A stretch of 64,000 nucleotides of DNA from assembly GCA_902596745.1 (NCBI GenBank), contig CACJUZ010000001.1, forward strand, positions 1 to 64,000, written 5' to 3'. The stretch is from an uncultured Pelagibacteraceae bacterium (GTDB lineage: Bacteria > Pseudomonadota > Alphaproteobacteria > Pelagibacterales > Pelagibacteraceae). A program made the position numbers and the translations under genes. Of the stretch, positions 27,594 to 37,013 are shown in pieces (positions within the stretch are counted from its first letter, which is position 1; each line of letters opens with the position of its first letter). The notes beneath the pieces are model-generated. The model searched no databases. It was given only the letters and a program-made list of their open reading frames with translations, and was not told the DNA's origin.

Positions 27594-28709
27594 ATGAGCA
27601 AAGAATACACATGCTTAGGAATGATGAGCGGAACTTCTGGGGACGGAGTAGATGCATCAGTAATACGTTCAAACGGTATAAATGAATTTCTCGTATTAAG
27701 AGACAAATATTATGAGTATGATGATGATCTATTTCATTCATTTCACAGTTTGAAAAAAAAGATAAATTCATTAAAAGATTTAAAAATATTTTCAGAGTCT
27801 ATTAAAGAATTAGAAAAAAATATTACAATTTTTCACGCCAAAGTCGCAAGAGATATAAGCGATGGCTTTAAATTAGATCTAATCGGTTTTCATGGTCAAA
27901 CAATATATCACAGTCCACAAGAAAAAATTTCTTTACAGTTAGGCAATGGAAATTTGTTATCTCAATTGTTAAAAAAAAAAATAGTTTTTAATTTTAGAAA
28001 AAACGATATATTAAATGGTGGGGAAGGTGCGCCTTTAACTCCTATTTTTCATAAATACCTCATCAAGTCAAAAAGAATAAAATTACCAGCTTGTATATTA
28101 AATATTGGAGGTATTTCAAATCTGACATTGATAGAAAGTTTGGACGACTATAAAATTTCTAGTCAAGATGTTGGACCAGGGAATTGTTTAATAAATAGTT
28201 GGATTCAAAGTCATACAAACGAAAAATTTGATAATGAAGGAAAAATTTCGAATAGAGGAAAAGTTAACGAGGTAATTTTAGAACAAGCTTTAGAAACTCA
28301 CGAAAATAATTTTCAAAAAAAAAATAATACCTCTCTCGATACTAATGATTTTGATATTTCATTTGCCAGAGGCCTCAATTTAGAGGATGGGGCAGCTACA
28401 TTAACATCTTTTTCTGCCAAAATTATATCTTCAAAAATTAATTCTATTTTAAAGGATTACAATAAAAAAAATATCAAAATAATACTGAGTGGAGGTGGTA
28501 GAAAAAATATTAGTTTAGTTAAACAAATAAAACTAAATTCAAATAAAAATTTTTCTTTTCATAACTCTGATGATTTTCAAATCGATGGAGATTTTATGGA
28601 GTCACAAGCGTTTGGATATATAGCTATAAGATCAGTCTTATCCTTACCTATATCTTTTCCATCTACAACTGGATGTTCCGCTCCTTGTAGTGGAGGAGAA
28701 ATAATTTAG
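27594..28709 (+). CDS. anmK: Anhydro-N-acetylmuramic acid kinase
   Basis: AnmK phosphorylates and opens 1,6-anhydro-MurNAc during peptidoglycan recycling. The N-terminus has the ATP-binding signature GMMSGTSGDGVDASVI. Further family motifs are FHGQTIYHSP, GGEGAPLTPIFHKYL, CILNIGGISNLTL, SQDVGPGNCLIN and ILSGGGRKN. The C-terminus ends STTGCSAPCSGGEI, as usual. Its 371 residues are typical. The ATG lies 57 bp from the tyrS start, so both promoters share that short spacer. No other recycling gene is adjacent. Confidence 0.93.
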   Translation: MSKEYTCLGMMSGTSGDGVDASVIRSNGINEFLVLRDKYYEYDDDLFHSFHSLKKKINSLKDLKIFSESIKELEKNITIFHAKVARDISDGFKLDLIGFHGQTIYHSPQEKISLQLGNGNLLSQLLKKKIVFNFRKNDILNGGEGAPLTPIFHKYLIKSKRIKLPACILNIGGISNLTLIESLDDYKISSQDVGPGNCLINSWIQSHTNEKFDNEGKISNRGKVNEVILEQALETHENNFQKKNNTSLDTNDFDISFARGLNLEDGAATLTSFSAKIISSKINSILKDYNKKNIKIILSGGGRKNISLVKQIKLNSNKNFSFHNSDDFQIDGDFMESQAFGYIAIRSVLSLPISFPSTTGCSAPCSGGEII

Positions 28710-28711
28710 TT

Positions 28712-29368
28712 TCAAATAAGTGCTGTTTTTTCTTTTAAATATTTTTCAATTTCTAACTTAAGATCTTTTTCCTTATCTTTAAAAAAGTGATTTGCGCCTT
28801 TGATTTTTGAAAAAATTACCTCAACACCTTTTTGACTTTTTATTCTATTATCTAACTCATTAATACTTTCTTTAGTTACTAACTCATCATTATCACTATA
28901 AACTACTTGCCCAGAGGTTGGACAAGGAGCTAAAAAAGAAAAATCATAAACATTTGGTTGTGGAGATACTGCTATAAAATTGTTTACTTCAGGACGCCTC
29001 ATAATTAGTTGCATGCAAATTAAAGCACCGAAAGAAAAACCGGATACCCAACACTGACTGTAATCCATATTTTCTCTTTCAATCCAGTCAAGAGCTGCAG
29101 CTGCATCAGAAAGTTCACCTTGACCATTGTCAAATACACCATCACTTTTTCCGACTCCTCTAAAATTAATTTTGATTACAGAGAATCCATTTTCTAAGAA
29201 AATATTATACATTAATTGAACTATCCTATTATTCATTGTTCCACCATACTGTGGATGAGGTTGAAGTACTATTGCCACTGGTGAACCAAATTTAGGATTT
29301 TTATAATATTTACCTTCCAATCTTCCCGCTGGACCAGGTATAAAAATTTCTAAACTTTTTTGTTTCAT
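28712..29368 (-). CDS. Alpha/beta hydrolase, dienelactone-hydrolase-like fold, substrate unknown
   Basis: A 218-residue serine hydrolase. The N-terminal strand (EIFIPGPAGRLEGKYY) is followed by the oxyanion region LQPHPQYGGTMNNR, which includes the HP and GG motif of this subfamily. Next comes NFRGVGKSDG, the nucleophile elbow SGFSFGA (Ser in GxSxG), an acid in SDNDELV and the C-terminal His in KGANHFF. It has no signal peptide, so it is likely cytosolic. Such proteins are widespread in alphaproteobacteria upstream of iron-sulfur assembly genes without an assigned substrate. It diverges from the rrf2-suf operon across about 130 bp and converges on anmK with a 2-bp gap. Confidence 0.75.
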   Translation of the reverse strand: MKQKSLEIFIPGPAGRLEGKYYKNPKFGSPVAIVLQPHPQYGGTMNNRIVQLMYNIFLENGFSVIKINFRGVGKSDGVFDNGQGELSDAAAALDWIERENMDYSQCWVSGFSFGALICMQLIMRRPEVNNFIAVSPQPNVYDFSFLAPCPTSGQVVYSDNDELVTKESINELDNRIKSQKGVEVIFSKIKGANHFFKDKEKDLKLEIEKYLKEKTALI

Positions 29369-29497
29369 ATAGTAATGATAATTAGTTTCAATAAAAGATT
29401 AGACTTATAGCATGTTTTTATGCGTCAAATATCTTTTTTTAAATCATAGTAAAATAGTAGGAATTAACACAAAACTGTTGTAAAACAAGCCGAATTT
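29369..29497. promoter_or_regulatory. Promoter/operator region between the hydrolase gene and the rrf2-suf operon
   Basis: A 129-bp spacer that must hold the suf promoter. It contains a small perfect inverted repeat, GCAT (29410-29413) and ATGC (29420-29423), separated by six bases mostly T, and a possible -10 element in TAGTAAAAT (near 29448-29456). The inverted repeat could be the operator of the adjacent Rrf2 regulator, but it is short and not matched to a known alphaproteobacterial box. Confidence 0.3.
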
Positions 29498-29905
29498 ATG
29501 AGATTAACAACTAAAGGCAGATATGCAGTGATGGCAATGGCTGATCTTGCATCTTATTCAAAGAATAAACCAGTAAGTTTGTCTGAAATTTCAAAAAGAC
29601 AAAACATTTCTTTAGCATATTTAGAGCAACTATTTATTCATTTAAAAGAGGACAAACTAGTAAAAAGTGTACGAGGTGTCAAAGGCGGATATGCTTTAGA
29701 AAAGCCTGCAGCCGAAATTAAACTTTCAAATATTTTTCATGCAGTAAATGAAGAAGTTAAAACTCTTAATTGTAAGAAAGATTCTAAGAGAGGATGTAAT
29801 AATAAATCTATCAAATGCATAACACATAACCTTTGGGATAAATTAGACAATCATATTAATGGATTTTTTGAAAATATAAAATTGGAGGAGTTGATCAAAA
29901 GATAA
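29498..29905 (+). CDS. iscR: Rrf2-family Fe-S-responsive regulator (IscR/SufR type)
   Basis: A 135-residue winged-helix regulator of the Rrf2 family, expected to bind a [2Fe-2S] cluster and control the suf operon according to cluster demand. The N-terminus [18 protein letters not shown] and the helix-turn-helix [34 protein letters not shown] are canonical. Three cysteines in [18 protein letters not shown] (near residues 91-108) are placed like the cluster ligands of IscR. The sufB ATG overlaps its stop codon by one base (TAATG). Whether it acts as IscR, RirA-like or SufR-like regulator needs the operator. Confidence 0.88.
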   Translation: MRLTTKGRYAVMAMADLASYSKNKPVSLSEISKRQNISLAYLEQLFIHLKEDKLVKSVRGVKGGYALEKPAAEIKLSNIFHAVNEEVKTLNCKKDSKRGCNNKSIKCITHNLWDKLDNHINGFFENIKLEELIKR

Positions 29906-31341
29906 TGAGCGATAAAATTATAGATACTAATAAAGAGTATAAATACGGATTTACAACTGATATTGAGAGCTTTAAAGCTCCCAAAGGTTTAAGTGAAGAA
30001 ACAATTAAATTTATTTCAAAAGAAAAAAAGGAACCTAAATGGTTATTAGATTGGAGACTGAAAGCTTATAAAAGATTAAAGTCGTTAAAGGAACCTAATT
30101 GGCAAAAACCAAAATATCCTAAAATAGATTATCAGGATCTTTATTACTATTCAGCTCCTAAAAGTACAAAAGACAAGCCAAAAAGTTTAGCAGAAGTTGA
30201 TCCAAAACTTATTGAAACTTACAAAAAACTTGGTATTCCTTTAGATGAACAAAAAAGACTAAGTGGAGTAGCAGTTGATGCTGTTTTTGATTCAGTATCT
30301 GTAGCAACTACTTTTAAAGGCGAGCTTACAAAAAAAGGTATTATTTTTTGTTCTATTTCTGAAGCTATACAAAAACATCCTGATCTAGTGAAGAAATATT
30401 TGGGATCAGTTATTCCTTTAACAGATCATTATTTTGCAACATTAAACTCCGCAGTATTTACTGATGGTTCATTTGTATACATACCACCAAACGTAAGATG
30501 TCCAATGGAGCTATCTACTTACTTTAGAATTAATGCTTCACAAACTGGACAATTTGAAAGAACATTAATTATTGCGGACAAAGGCAGTTATGTGAGTTAT
30601 TTAGAAGGCTGCACCGCACCTATGAGAGATGAAAATCAATTACATGCTGCTAATGTAGAACTTGTAGCCCTAGATGATGCTGAAATTAAATACTCAACAG
30701 TGCAAAATTGGTACCCAGGAGATGAGCAAGGCAAAGGAGGAATTTATAATTTTGTAACAAAAAGAGGAGCTTGTCGAGGAAAGAATTCAAAAATTTCGTG
30801 GACTCAGGTTGAAACAGGTTCAGCTATAACATGGAAATATCCCAGCTGTATTTTGCAAGGAGATAATTCTGTTGGAGAATTTTATTCAATAGCGATTACC
30901 AACAATTACCAAAAAGCAGATACTGGCACAAAAATGGTCCATTTAGGAAAAAATACAAAAAGTAAAATTATTTCTAAAGGAATTTCAGCTGGTAAAGCAG
31001 ACAACACTTATAGAGGACTAGTTGATATTAATAAAAAAGCAATAAATTCGAGAAATTATACTCAGTGTGACTCTCTTTTAATGGGAAACAAATGTGGAGC
31101 TCACACGGTTCCATACATTAAAAATAAAAATTCATCTTCAACGATTGAGCATGAAGCTACAACTTCAAAAATAAACGAGGAACAGCTTTTTTATTGTAAT
31201 CAAAGAGGTTTAAACCAAGAAGAGGCAGTAAGTTTAATCGTTAATGGTTTTTGTAAAGAGGTTTTACAACAGTTGCCTATGGAATTCGCGGTAGAAGCTC
31301 AAAAGTTAGTCTCAATAAGTTTAGAGGGAAGCGTTGGATAA
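29905..31341 (+). CDS. sufB: Fe-S cluster scaffold subunit SufB
   Basis: SufB is the main scaffold component of the SufBCD complex on which clusters are built. The 478-residue protein shows [93 protein letters not shown], and the C-terminal region with [14 protein letters not shown] and [13 protein letters not shown]. Conserved Cys and Glu positions expected to bind sulfur and iron are present. Its stop overlaps the sufC ATG (TAATG). Confidence 0.96.
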   Translation: MSDKIIDTNKEYKYGFTTDIESFKAPKGLSEETIKFISKEKKEPKWLLDWRLKAYKRLKSLKEPNWQKPKYPKIDYQDLYYYSAPKSTKDKPKSLAEVDPKLIETYKKLGIPLDEQKRLSGVAVDAVFDSVSVATTFKGELTKKGIIFCSISEAIQKHPDLVKKYLGSVIPLTDHYFATLNSAVFTDGSFVYIPPNVRCPMELSTYFRINASQTGQFERTLIIADKGSYVSYLEGCTAPMRDENQLHAANVELVALDDAEIKYSTVQNWYPGDEQGKGGIYNFVTKRGACRGKNSKISWTQVETGSAITWKYPSCILQGDNSVGEFYSIAITNNYQKADTGTKMVHLGKNTKSKIISKGISAGKADNTYRGLVDINKKAINSRNYTQCDSLLMGNKCGAHTVPYIKNKNSSSTIEHEATTSKINEEQLFYCNQRGLNQEEAVSLIVNGFCKEVLQQLPMEFAVEAQKLVSISLEGSVG

Positions 31342-32075
31342 TGTTAGAAATTAAAAATTTAAAAGCAGAAATTAACAACAAAAAAATTATCAAAGGTCTC
31401 AACCTTAAAATAAGTCAAGGTGAAGTTCATGCTATTATGGGCCCAAATGGATCGGGCAAAAGTACGTTAGCCAATATTTTATCTGGTAAACCTGGATATG
31501 ATATTTCGGGGGATATAAAATATGAAGGGGAAGATTTAACTCAAATTTCAATAGAAGAGCGGGCTCAAAAAGGCATGTTCTTAGCTTTTCAATATCCTAC
31601 AGAAATACCAGGTGTTAATACTAATAACTTTTTAAGAACATCGCTAAATTCAATTAGAAAAGCGAAAGGTCATAAAGATATAGATGCCATAAGTTTTTTA
31701 AAAATCGTAAAAGAAAAAGCCAAAGAACTAAGTATTGACGAAAAATTTTTATCAAGACATTTAAATGTTGGATTTTCAGGTGGAGAAAAGAAGAAGAACG
31801 AAATCCTTCAATTAAAAATATTAGAACCAAAACTTGCAATTTTAGACGAAACTGACTCGGGTCTAGATATTGATGCATTGAAAATTGTTGCAGATGGTGT
31901 CAATTCCTACAAAAATAAAAATAATTCTTTTTTAATTATTACTCACTATCAAAGACTTTTGAATTTTATTAAACCTGATTTTATACATGTATTGTCAGCA
32001 GGAAAAATTATAAAAACTGGTTCTAAAGAACTTGGTGAAGAACTGGAAAAAACTGGGTACACAAATCTAATTTAA
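31341..32075 (+). CDS. sufC: SufBCD ATPase subunit SufC
   Basis: SufC is an ABC-type ATPase that drives conformational change in SufB and SufD. Walker A is GPNGSGKSTLAN (near residue 35). The Q-loop region is FLAFQYPTEIPGVN and the signature is VGFSGGEKKKNE. Walker B runs into the D-loop as LAILDETDSGLDID, and the switch His is in LIITHYQRLL. Its 244 residues are normal. It sits between sufB and sufD with a 2-bp gap to the latter. Confidence 0.97.
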   Translation: MLEIKNLKAEINNKKIIKGLNLKISQGEVHAIMGPNGSGKSTLANILSGKPGYDISGDIKYEGEDLTQISIEERAQKGMFLAFQYPTEIPGVNTNNFLRTSLNSIRKAKGHKDIDAISFLKIVKEKAKELSIDEKFLSRHLNVGFSGGEKKKNEILQLKILEPKLAILDETDSGLDIDALKIVADGVNSYKNKNNSFLIITHYQRLLNFIKPDFIHVLSAGKIIKTGSKELGEELEKTGYTNLI

Positions 32076-32077
32076 TT

Positions 32078-33334
32078 ATGGAATTAAATTTTAAAATTAA
32101 AGATAAATCGGATGAAAGTCTCAAACTAAGAGAGGCAAACTTATCTACTTTTAAAAAAAAAGGTTTTCCTAATAAAAAAGAAGAGGATTGGAAGTTTACT
32201 GATTTAGAAAAAGTTTTAAGCGAAAATTTTAAAGAACTGCATAATAAGCAAATTGATAATAAAAAACCAAGTATTCAAGATTTAAAAATAAGTCATAATT
32301 CAATAACACTAGTTAACGGAAAATTAGAGTCTTTTGATTTTAAATCTGAAAATTTAAAAGATGAAAATTATTTTAAAGTAAATGAATTTCATCTTGATCA
32401 GCATTTGAATTTTGCAAATGAATTAAAAGATAACCAAATGCAAAATCTTAATACCGCATTACACGAAGGTGGATTTTACTTAAATATTAAATCAGATTAT
32501 AAATTTAAATACCCTATAGTAATTTATAACTATTTTACTGGAGTTTTAAAAAATAAAATAATTAATAACTCAGAGACTATTACTATGTCAAAGAACTCTG
32601 ATGCTACAATAATAGAATATTTAATAGATGAGTCAGAAGGTAATTTTTTTAAAAACACATTTAAATATATTAATCTAGAAGAAAATGCTTCTCTTAACTA
32701 TTATTTCATAAATAAAAACGAAAGTAATAATTTTTTTTATGAATTTTCAAAAGTTGAGTTATTGAAAAATTCAAATTTTAAAAAATATTTATTCTCATCC
32801 GGTATGAAATTCGGAAAATTTGAAAGCAATATAAAACTAAATGGAATGAATTCTTGTGGCGAGGTCTATTCAGGATTATTTTTAGGAATTAACAACCATC
32901 AAGAAATTAAAACAAATATTCAACATTTAAAACCAAATTGCCAAAGTCATCAAGATATTAAAAACGTTCTTGCTGCAGGTAGCAAAGGAGTGTTTCAAGG
33001 TAAAGTCTTTGTAGATAGTATAGCACAAAAAACTAACGCTTATCAATTAAGCAAGGGTCTACTGCTTGATGAAGAGTCCGAATTTAGCACGAAGCCTGAA
33101 CTTGAAATTTATGCTGACGATGTAAAATGTTCTCACGGATCAACTTCAGGAAATATCGATAAAGAAGCTTTATTTTATTTAAAAGCAAGAGGAATAAAGG
33201 AAAAAGAAGCTATAAAAATGATTATAAAAGGATTTTTAGAGAGTGTTCTAGAAAAAATTAAAGATAAAGACATAACAGATATTTTATTAAACCATTTTAA
33301 TAAGCATATAAAATATGAATATAGATCAAATTAA
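32078..33334 (+). CDS. sufD: Fe-S cluster assembly protein SufD
   Basis: SufD is the SufB paralogue that completes the SufBC2D scaffold and is needed for iron entry. The N-terminal helical part has REANLSTFKKKGFPNKKEED followed by WKFTDL, as typical for SufD. The C-terminal beta-helix core ends with QDIKNVLAAGSKGVFQGKVF, TKPELEIYADDVKCSHGSTS and EALFYLKARGIKEKEA. The His in KCSHGST is the residue expected at the SufB-SufD interface. The gene overlaps sufS by 20 nt. Confidence 0.95.
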   Translation: MELNFKIKDKSDESLKLREANLSTFKKKGFPNKKEEDWKFTDLEKVLSENFKELHNKQIDNKKPSIQDLKISHNSITLVNGKLESFDFKSENLKDENYFKVNEFHLDQHLNFANELKDNQMQNLNTALHEGGFYLNIKSDYKFKYPIVIYNYFTGVLKNKIINNSETITMSKNSDATIIEYLIDESEGNFFKNTFKYINLEENASLNYYFINKNESNNFFYEFSKVELLKNSNFKKYLFSSGMKFGKFESNIKLNGMNSCGEVYSGLFLGINNHQEIKTNIQHLKPNCQSHQDIKNVLAAGSKGVFQGKVFVDSIAQKTNAYQLSKGLLLDEESEFSTKPELEIYADDVKCSHGSTSGNIDKEALFYLKARGIKEKEAIKMIIKGFLESVLEKIKDKDITDILLNHFNKHIKYEYRSN

Positions 33335-34532
33335 AAATAATTTTCCAATATTCAAAAAAAAGATAAATAATAAACCTTTAGTTTATTTAGATAGCGCTAA
33401 TTCTTCTCAAAAACCTAAATCTGTTATTGATAGAATGTCCTACTTCTATGAGAACGAATTTTCAAATGTTGGTAGAAGTGTTCATTCATTAGCTGTTACT
33501 GCAACAAATAGATTTGAAGAAACTAGAGATCTTGTAAAAAAATTTATAAATGCAAAGCATAGGGAAGAGATAATATTCACTAAGGGTGCTACAGAAGGAA
33601 TAAATTTAGTAGCAAATTCCTTCGGAGAAAAATATATTAATGAGGGAGACGAGATTATTCTTACAGAATTAGAGCATCACTCGAATTATGTTCCTTGGCA
33701 TTATTTAAGAAATAAAAAAAAGGCAGTAATAAAATTCGCAAAAATTAATGAAAATCTTGAAATACAAATAGATGAAATAAAAAAATTAATTACGAATAAA
33801 ACCAAGATAATAGCTATTACTCATATATCAAATGTAACAGGTGGAATAACTCCTTTAAAAGAAATTATTGATCTTGCTTCATCAAAAAAAATTCCTGTTT
33901 TGGTAGATGGAACTCAAGGCGCCCCCCACTTAAAATTAGATATGCAAAAATTAGGATGTGATTTTTATGTAATATCTTGCCATAAGTTATACGGACCTAA
34001 TGGACTAGGAATTCTTTATGGAAAGAAAAAATGGTTAGATGAAATGCCTCCTTATCAAGGTGGTGGAGGAATGATAAATGAGGTAAAAAAAGAAAATATT
34101 ACGTTTGCTGAAAGTCCAACAAAATTTGAAGCTGGCACAATGCAAACTGCTGAAGTAGTTGCGTTCAGTGAGTCAATAAAACTTATTGAAAAAATTGGTT
34201 TAGATAAAATCTCTGAAAATGAAAATGATGTTCTTAGATATGGGATAGATAAAATAAGAAAAAATAATTCAATAAATTTAGTCGGTGATCCAAAAAATAA
34301 AGCTTCTGTGATAACATTTACTTTAAAAGGAATTCACCCGCATGACATTGCAACAATTCTTGATGATGATGGAGTTGCTATAAGAGCTGGGCATCATTGT
34401 TGTCAAATATTACATGAAAAAATTGGCATGTCTGCTACTGCTAGAGCCTCAATAGGACTATATAATACAAAAGAAGATATTGATATTTTAATTAGTGCAA
34501 TAGAAAAATGTAAAAAGGTTTTTAAAATATAA
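33315..34532 (+). CDS. sufS: Cysteine desulfurase SufS
   Basis: SufS is a PLP enzyme that takes sulfur from cysteine to an active-site persulfide. The PLP lysine lies in VISCHKLYGPNGLG (near residue 225). The catalytic cysteine is in RAGHHCCQILHEK (near residue 360). N-terminal YLDSANSSQKPKSVID and FTKGATEGINLVANS complete the group II (SufS/CsdA) pattern. The start ATG at 33315 lies within sufD. Its stop overlaps sufU by one base, fitting SufS-SufU partnership. Confidence 0.96.
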   Translation: MNIDQIKNNFPIFKKKINNKPLVYLDSANSSQKPKSVIDRMSYFYENEFSNVGRSVHSLAVTATNRFEETRDLVKKFINAKHREEIIFTKGATEGINLVANSFGEKYINEGDEIILTELEHHSNYVPWHYLRNKKKAVIKFAKINENLEIQIDEIKKLITNKTKIIAITHISNVTGGITPLKEIIDLASSKKIPVLVDGTQGAPHLKLDMQKLGCDFYVISCHKLYGPNGLGILYGKKKWLDEMPPYQGGGGMINEVKKENITFAESPTKFEAGTMQTAEVVAFSESIKLIEKIGLDKISENENDVLRYGIDKIRKNNSINLVGDPKNKASVITFTLKGIHPHDIATILDDDGVAIRAGHHCCQILHEKIGMSATARASIGLYNTKEDIDILISAIEKCKKVFKI

Positions 34533-34972
34533 TGGAATTAAAAGAGTTATATCAAGAAATAATTTTGGATCATGGAAAAAATCCAAGAAACTTCGGCAAA
34601 TGTAAAGATTTCACCAGTGATGCAAAAGGCCACAATCCCCTTTGTGGTGACAAGGTTCATATTTATGCCCAATTGGACAAAAACAAAAAAATTTTAGATC
34701 TTAGTTTTGAAGGTGAAGGTTGTGCAATTTCTTTAGCTTCAGCTTCTATTTTAACGGATATTTTGAAAGGCAAAGATTTAAATTTAGCTAAAGCCATTAC
34801 TGATAATTTTTTGAACTTAATTAAAGAAAATAAATCAATAACGTTAAATAGTTTAAACGAAGATCAAAAGACAACTTTGATGTCACTATCAGGAGTGAAA
34901 GATTTCCCAATGAGAGTTAAGTGCGCAACAATGGCTTGGCATACACTATCTTCAGTTTTGGAGAAAAAATAA
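34532..34972 (+). CDS. sufU: SufU-type zinc-dependent sulfur acceptor
   Basis: A 146-residue IscU/NifU-fold protein of the SufU branch, which accepts sulfur from SufS through zinc-ligand exchange. The three cysteines and one aspartate expected as zinc ligands are present: HNPLCGDKV, GEGCAISLASAS and VKCATMAWHTL. The insertion between the second and third ligands (about residues 75-125) is longer than in IscU, as in SufU. No sufE is present in this operon, so SufU probably takes that role. Its stop is in TAATG overlap with sufT. Confidence 0.9.
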   Translation: MELKELYQEIILDHGKNPRNFGKCKDFTSDAKGHNPLCGDKVHIYAQLDKNKKILDLSFEGEGCAISLASASILTDILKGKDLNLAKAITDNFLNLIKENKSITLNSLNEDQKTTLMSLSGVKDFPMRVKCATMAWHTLSSVLEKK

Positions 34973-35271
34973 TGAAAATTAAAGAAAAAATAATTGCTGA
35001 AATTAAAAAAGTTTATGACCCTGAAATACCGGTAAATATTTATGATTTAGGTTTAATCTACAATATTGAGGTCAAAAATGAGAACGAAGCTTACATTGAA
35101 ATGACATTAACAAGTCCAAACTGTCCAGTAGCTGACAGTTTACCTAAGATGGTAAAAGAAAATATCAATTCCATAGAGGAAATAAAGAAAGTAGATTTAA
35201 AATTAGTCTGGAGTCCTCCTTGGACAAAAGATATGATGAGCGAAGAGGCAAAATTAGAATTAAATTTATGA
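34972..35271 (+). CDS. sufT: SufT / MIP18-family (DUF59) Fe-S maturation protein
   Basis: A 99-residue single-domain DUF59 protein, a group implicated in Fe-S protein maturation. The motif VYDPEIPVNIYDLGLIYNIE and the conserved cysteine in MTLTSPNCPVADSLP are typical. The tail is VWSPPWTKDMMSEEAKLEL. The start at ATG 34972 shares a base with the sufU stop. A longer frame from 34921 would read through sufU and is rejected. The 3' end overlaps the sufA start (ATGA). Confidence 0.9.
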   Translation: MKIKEKIIAEIKKVYDPEIPVNIYDLGLIYNIEVKNENEAYIEMTLTSPNCPVADSLPKMVKENINSIEEIKKVDLKLVWSPPWTKDMMSEEAKLELNL

Positions 35272-35603
35272 ACGAACAAATAATTAAATTATCTGATACT
35301 GCAGCAGCTAGAATCAAAGAAATTATGTCTAACGCAGATAATAAAACCATTGGTGTCAGAATTGGAGTAAAATCTGGAGGATGCGCCGGCATGAGCTACT
35401 CTATGGAATATGCTAAAGATAAAAAAGCAAATGACGAAGTTATTGAGGATAAAGGAGTAAAAGTATTTATCGATCCTGCAGCTATTATTTATCTTCTAGG
35501 CACAGAGATGGACTATAAAAAAGAAAAGTTTTCATCTCAATTTGTATTTAAGAATCCTAATGAAACTGAAAGATGTGGGTGCGGAGAGTCTTTTAAAGTA
35601 TAA
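35268..35603 (+). CDS. sufA: A-type Fe-S carrier protein (SufA/IscA/ErpA family)
   Basis: A 111-residue A-type carrier that passes clusters to apo-proteins. The three conserved cysteines are present: SGGCAGMSY and the C-terminal RCGCGESF. The start at ATG 35268 overlaps the sufT TGA as ATGA; an upstream in-frame start at 35220 would lie inside sufT. It is the last gene of the suf operon and ends three bases from the convergent glnA stop. SufA versus ErpA/IscA is decided by operon context. Confidence 0.93.
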   Translation: MNEQIIKLSDTAAARIKEIMSNADNKTIGVRIGVKSGGCAGMSYSMEYAKDKKANDEVIEDKGVKVFIDPAAIIYLLGTEMDYKKEKFSSQFVFKNPNETERCGCGESFKV

Positions 35604-35606
35604 CTT

Positions 35607-37013
35607 TTATTGACTATAATACATTTCAAACTCAATTGGATGAGGAGTATGCTCAAATTTGTAAATCTCTTGGAATTTTAAATCTATGTAAGCATCTATT
35701 TGATCATCTGTAAAAACCCCGCCTTGAGTTAAAAACTTTCTATCTTTATCTAAACTTTCCATCGCTTCTCTCAAAGAACCACAAACAGTAGGGAGTTTTT
35801 TTACTTCGTCTTCTCCTAGAGTATAAAGATCTTTATCAAAAGCTTTTCCAGGATCTATTTTGTTTTTTATTCCATCTAGTCCGGCCATTAACATTGAAGC
35901 AAAAGTTAAGTATGGGTTTCCAGCGGCATCTGGAAATCTTATTTCCATTCTTGCTGCTTTAGGACTCATTGTTATTGGTATTCTGCAAGATGCTGATCTA
36001 TTTCTTGCGGAGTATGCTAAAATTACTGGGGCCTCAAAACCTGGGATTAATCTTTTATAACTATTTGTTGTAGCATTAGAAAAAGCGTTGATAGCCTTGG
36101 CGTGTTTTAGTATTCCTCCAATATAATGTAAAGCTGTTTTTGAAAGACCAGCATACTCTTTACCCATAAACAATGGAGTGCTGCCTTTCCAAATTGATTG
36201 ATGACAGTGCATACCGGAACCATTATCGCCCTTTACAGGTTTTGGCATAAATGTTGCAGATTTACCAAATGAGTTTGTAACCATTAAAACTGCGTATTTG
36301 TATAATTGAACATTGTCTGCCATGTCTGTCAAAGTACCAAAATACATTCCTAATTCATGTTGTGAAGGAGCAACTTCGTGGTGGTGCTTCTCAACTTTTA
36401 CTCCCATATCTTTTAAAGCTTTTAAATATTCACTTCTCATATCTTGAGCACTATCAACAGGTGGAACAGGAAAATAACCACCTTTAATACCAGGTCTATG
36501 GCCAAGGTTGCCATTTTCATATTTTTTACCAGTGTTATAAGGACCTTCAGAACTGTCTATAGAAAAACTTGTTTCATTCATCTCATTTTTAAACCTTACA
36601 TCATCAAAGACGAAAAATTCTGGTTCAGGACCAAAATAAGCTTTATCTCCAATACCTGTTGTCTTCAAATATGCTTCAGCTTTTTTTGCTGTACCTCTTG
36701 GATCACGACCGTAGGGGTCTTTTTTAACAGCGTCCATGATATCGCAAAAAATATTTAAGGTAGTGTGAGAGTTAAATGGGTCTAAAATAGGTCTAGACAA
36801 ATCAGGTTTTAAAATCATATCTGACTCATTAATTGCTTTCCAACCAGCTATTGATGAACCATCAAAAAATACACCTTTTTCCAGCATCTCCTCGTCCACC
36901 ACAGAACTATCCATTGTAAGATGTTGTAGTTTACCTCTTGGGTCAGTGAACCTAAGGTCAACGTACTCAACCTCTTTGTCGCTCATTAATTTTTTTATTT
37001 TACTAGCACTCAT
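35607..37013 (-). CDS. glnA: Glutamine synthetase, type I
   Basis: GlnA makes glutamine from glutamate, ammonium and ATP and is the entry point for ammonium. The 468-residue protein has the N-terminal DPRGKLQHLTMD, the signature VFFDGSSIAGW, metal ligands in YFGPEPEFFVFD, KHHHEVAPSQHELGM, NGSGMHCHQSIWK and the glutamate-flap region NRSASCRIP. Tyr397 in DKDLYTLGED is placed exactly as the adenylylated tyrosine of enterobacterial GlnA. glnB, normally upstream in alphaproteobacteria, is absent: the gene stands alone, diverging from a DMT exporter gene and converging on sufA. Confidence 0.97.
   Translation of the reverse strand: MSASKIKKLMSDKEVEYVDLRFTDPRGKLQHLTMDSSVVDEEMLEKGVFFDGSSIAGWKAINESDMILKPDLSRPILDPFNSHTTLNIFCDIMDAVKKDPYGRDPRGTAKKAEAYLKTTGIGDKAYFGPEPEFFVFDDVRFKNEMNETSFSIDSSEGPYNTGKKYENGNLGHRPGIKGGYFPVPPVDSAQDMRSEYLKALKDMGVKVEKHHHEVAPSQHELGMYFGTLTDMADNVQLYKYAVLMVTNSFGKSATFMPKPVKGDNGSGMHCHQSIWKGSTPLFMGKEYAGLSKTALHYIGGILKHAKAINAFSNATTNSYKRLIPGFEAPVILAYSARNRSASCRIPITMSPKAARMEIRFPDAAGNPYLTFASMLMAGLDGIKNKIDPGKAFDKDLYTLGEDEVKKLPTVCGSLREAMESLDKDRKFLTQGGVFTDDQIDAYIDLKFQEIYKFEHTPHPIEFEMYYSQ

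Noticed and set aside
29370-29395. AATGATAATTAGT as a Fur-type box; a similar string is at 10266-10282
   Set aside because: The same string also precedes the DUF2066 gene, which has no iron link. It matches only part of the Fur box and is expected by chance at this base composition.
34921-34971. N-terminal extension of sufT into sufU
   Set aside because: ATG 34972 forms a TAATG overlap with the sufU stop and gives the normal DUF59 length.
36444-36758. 104-codon plus-strand ORF
   Set aside because: Antisense to glnA; composition is that of a shadow frame.
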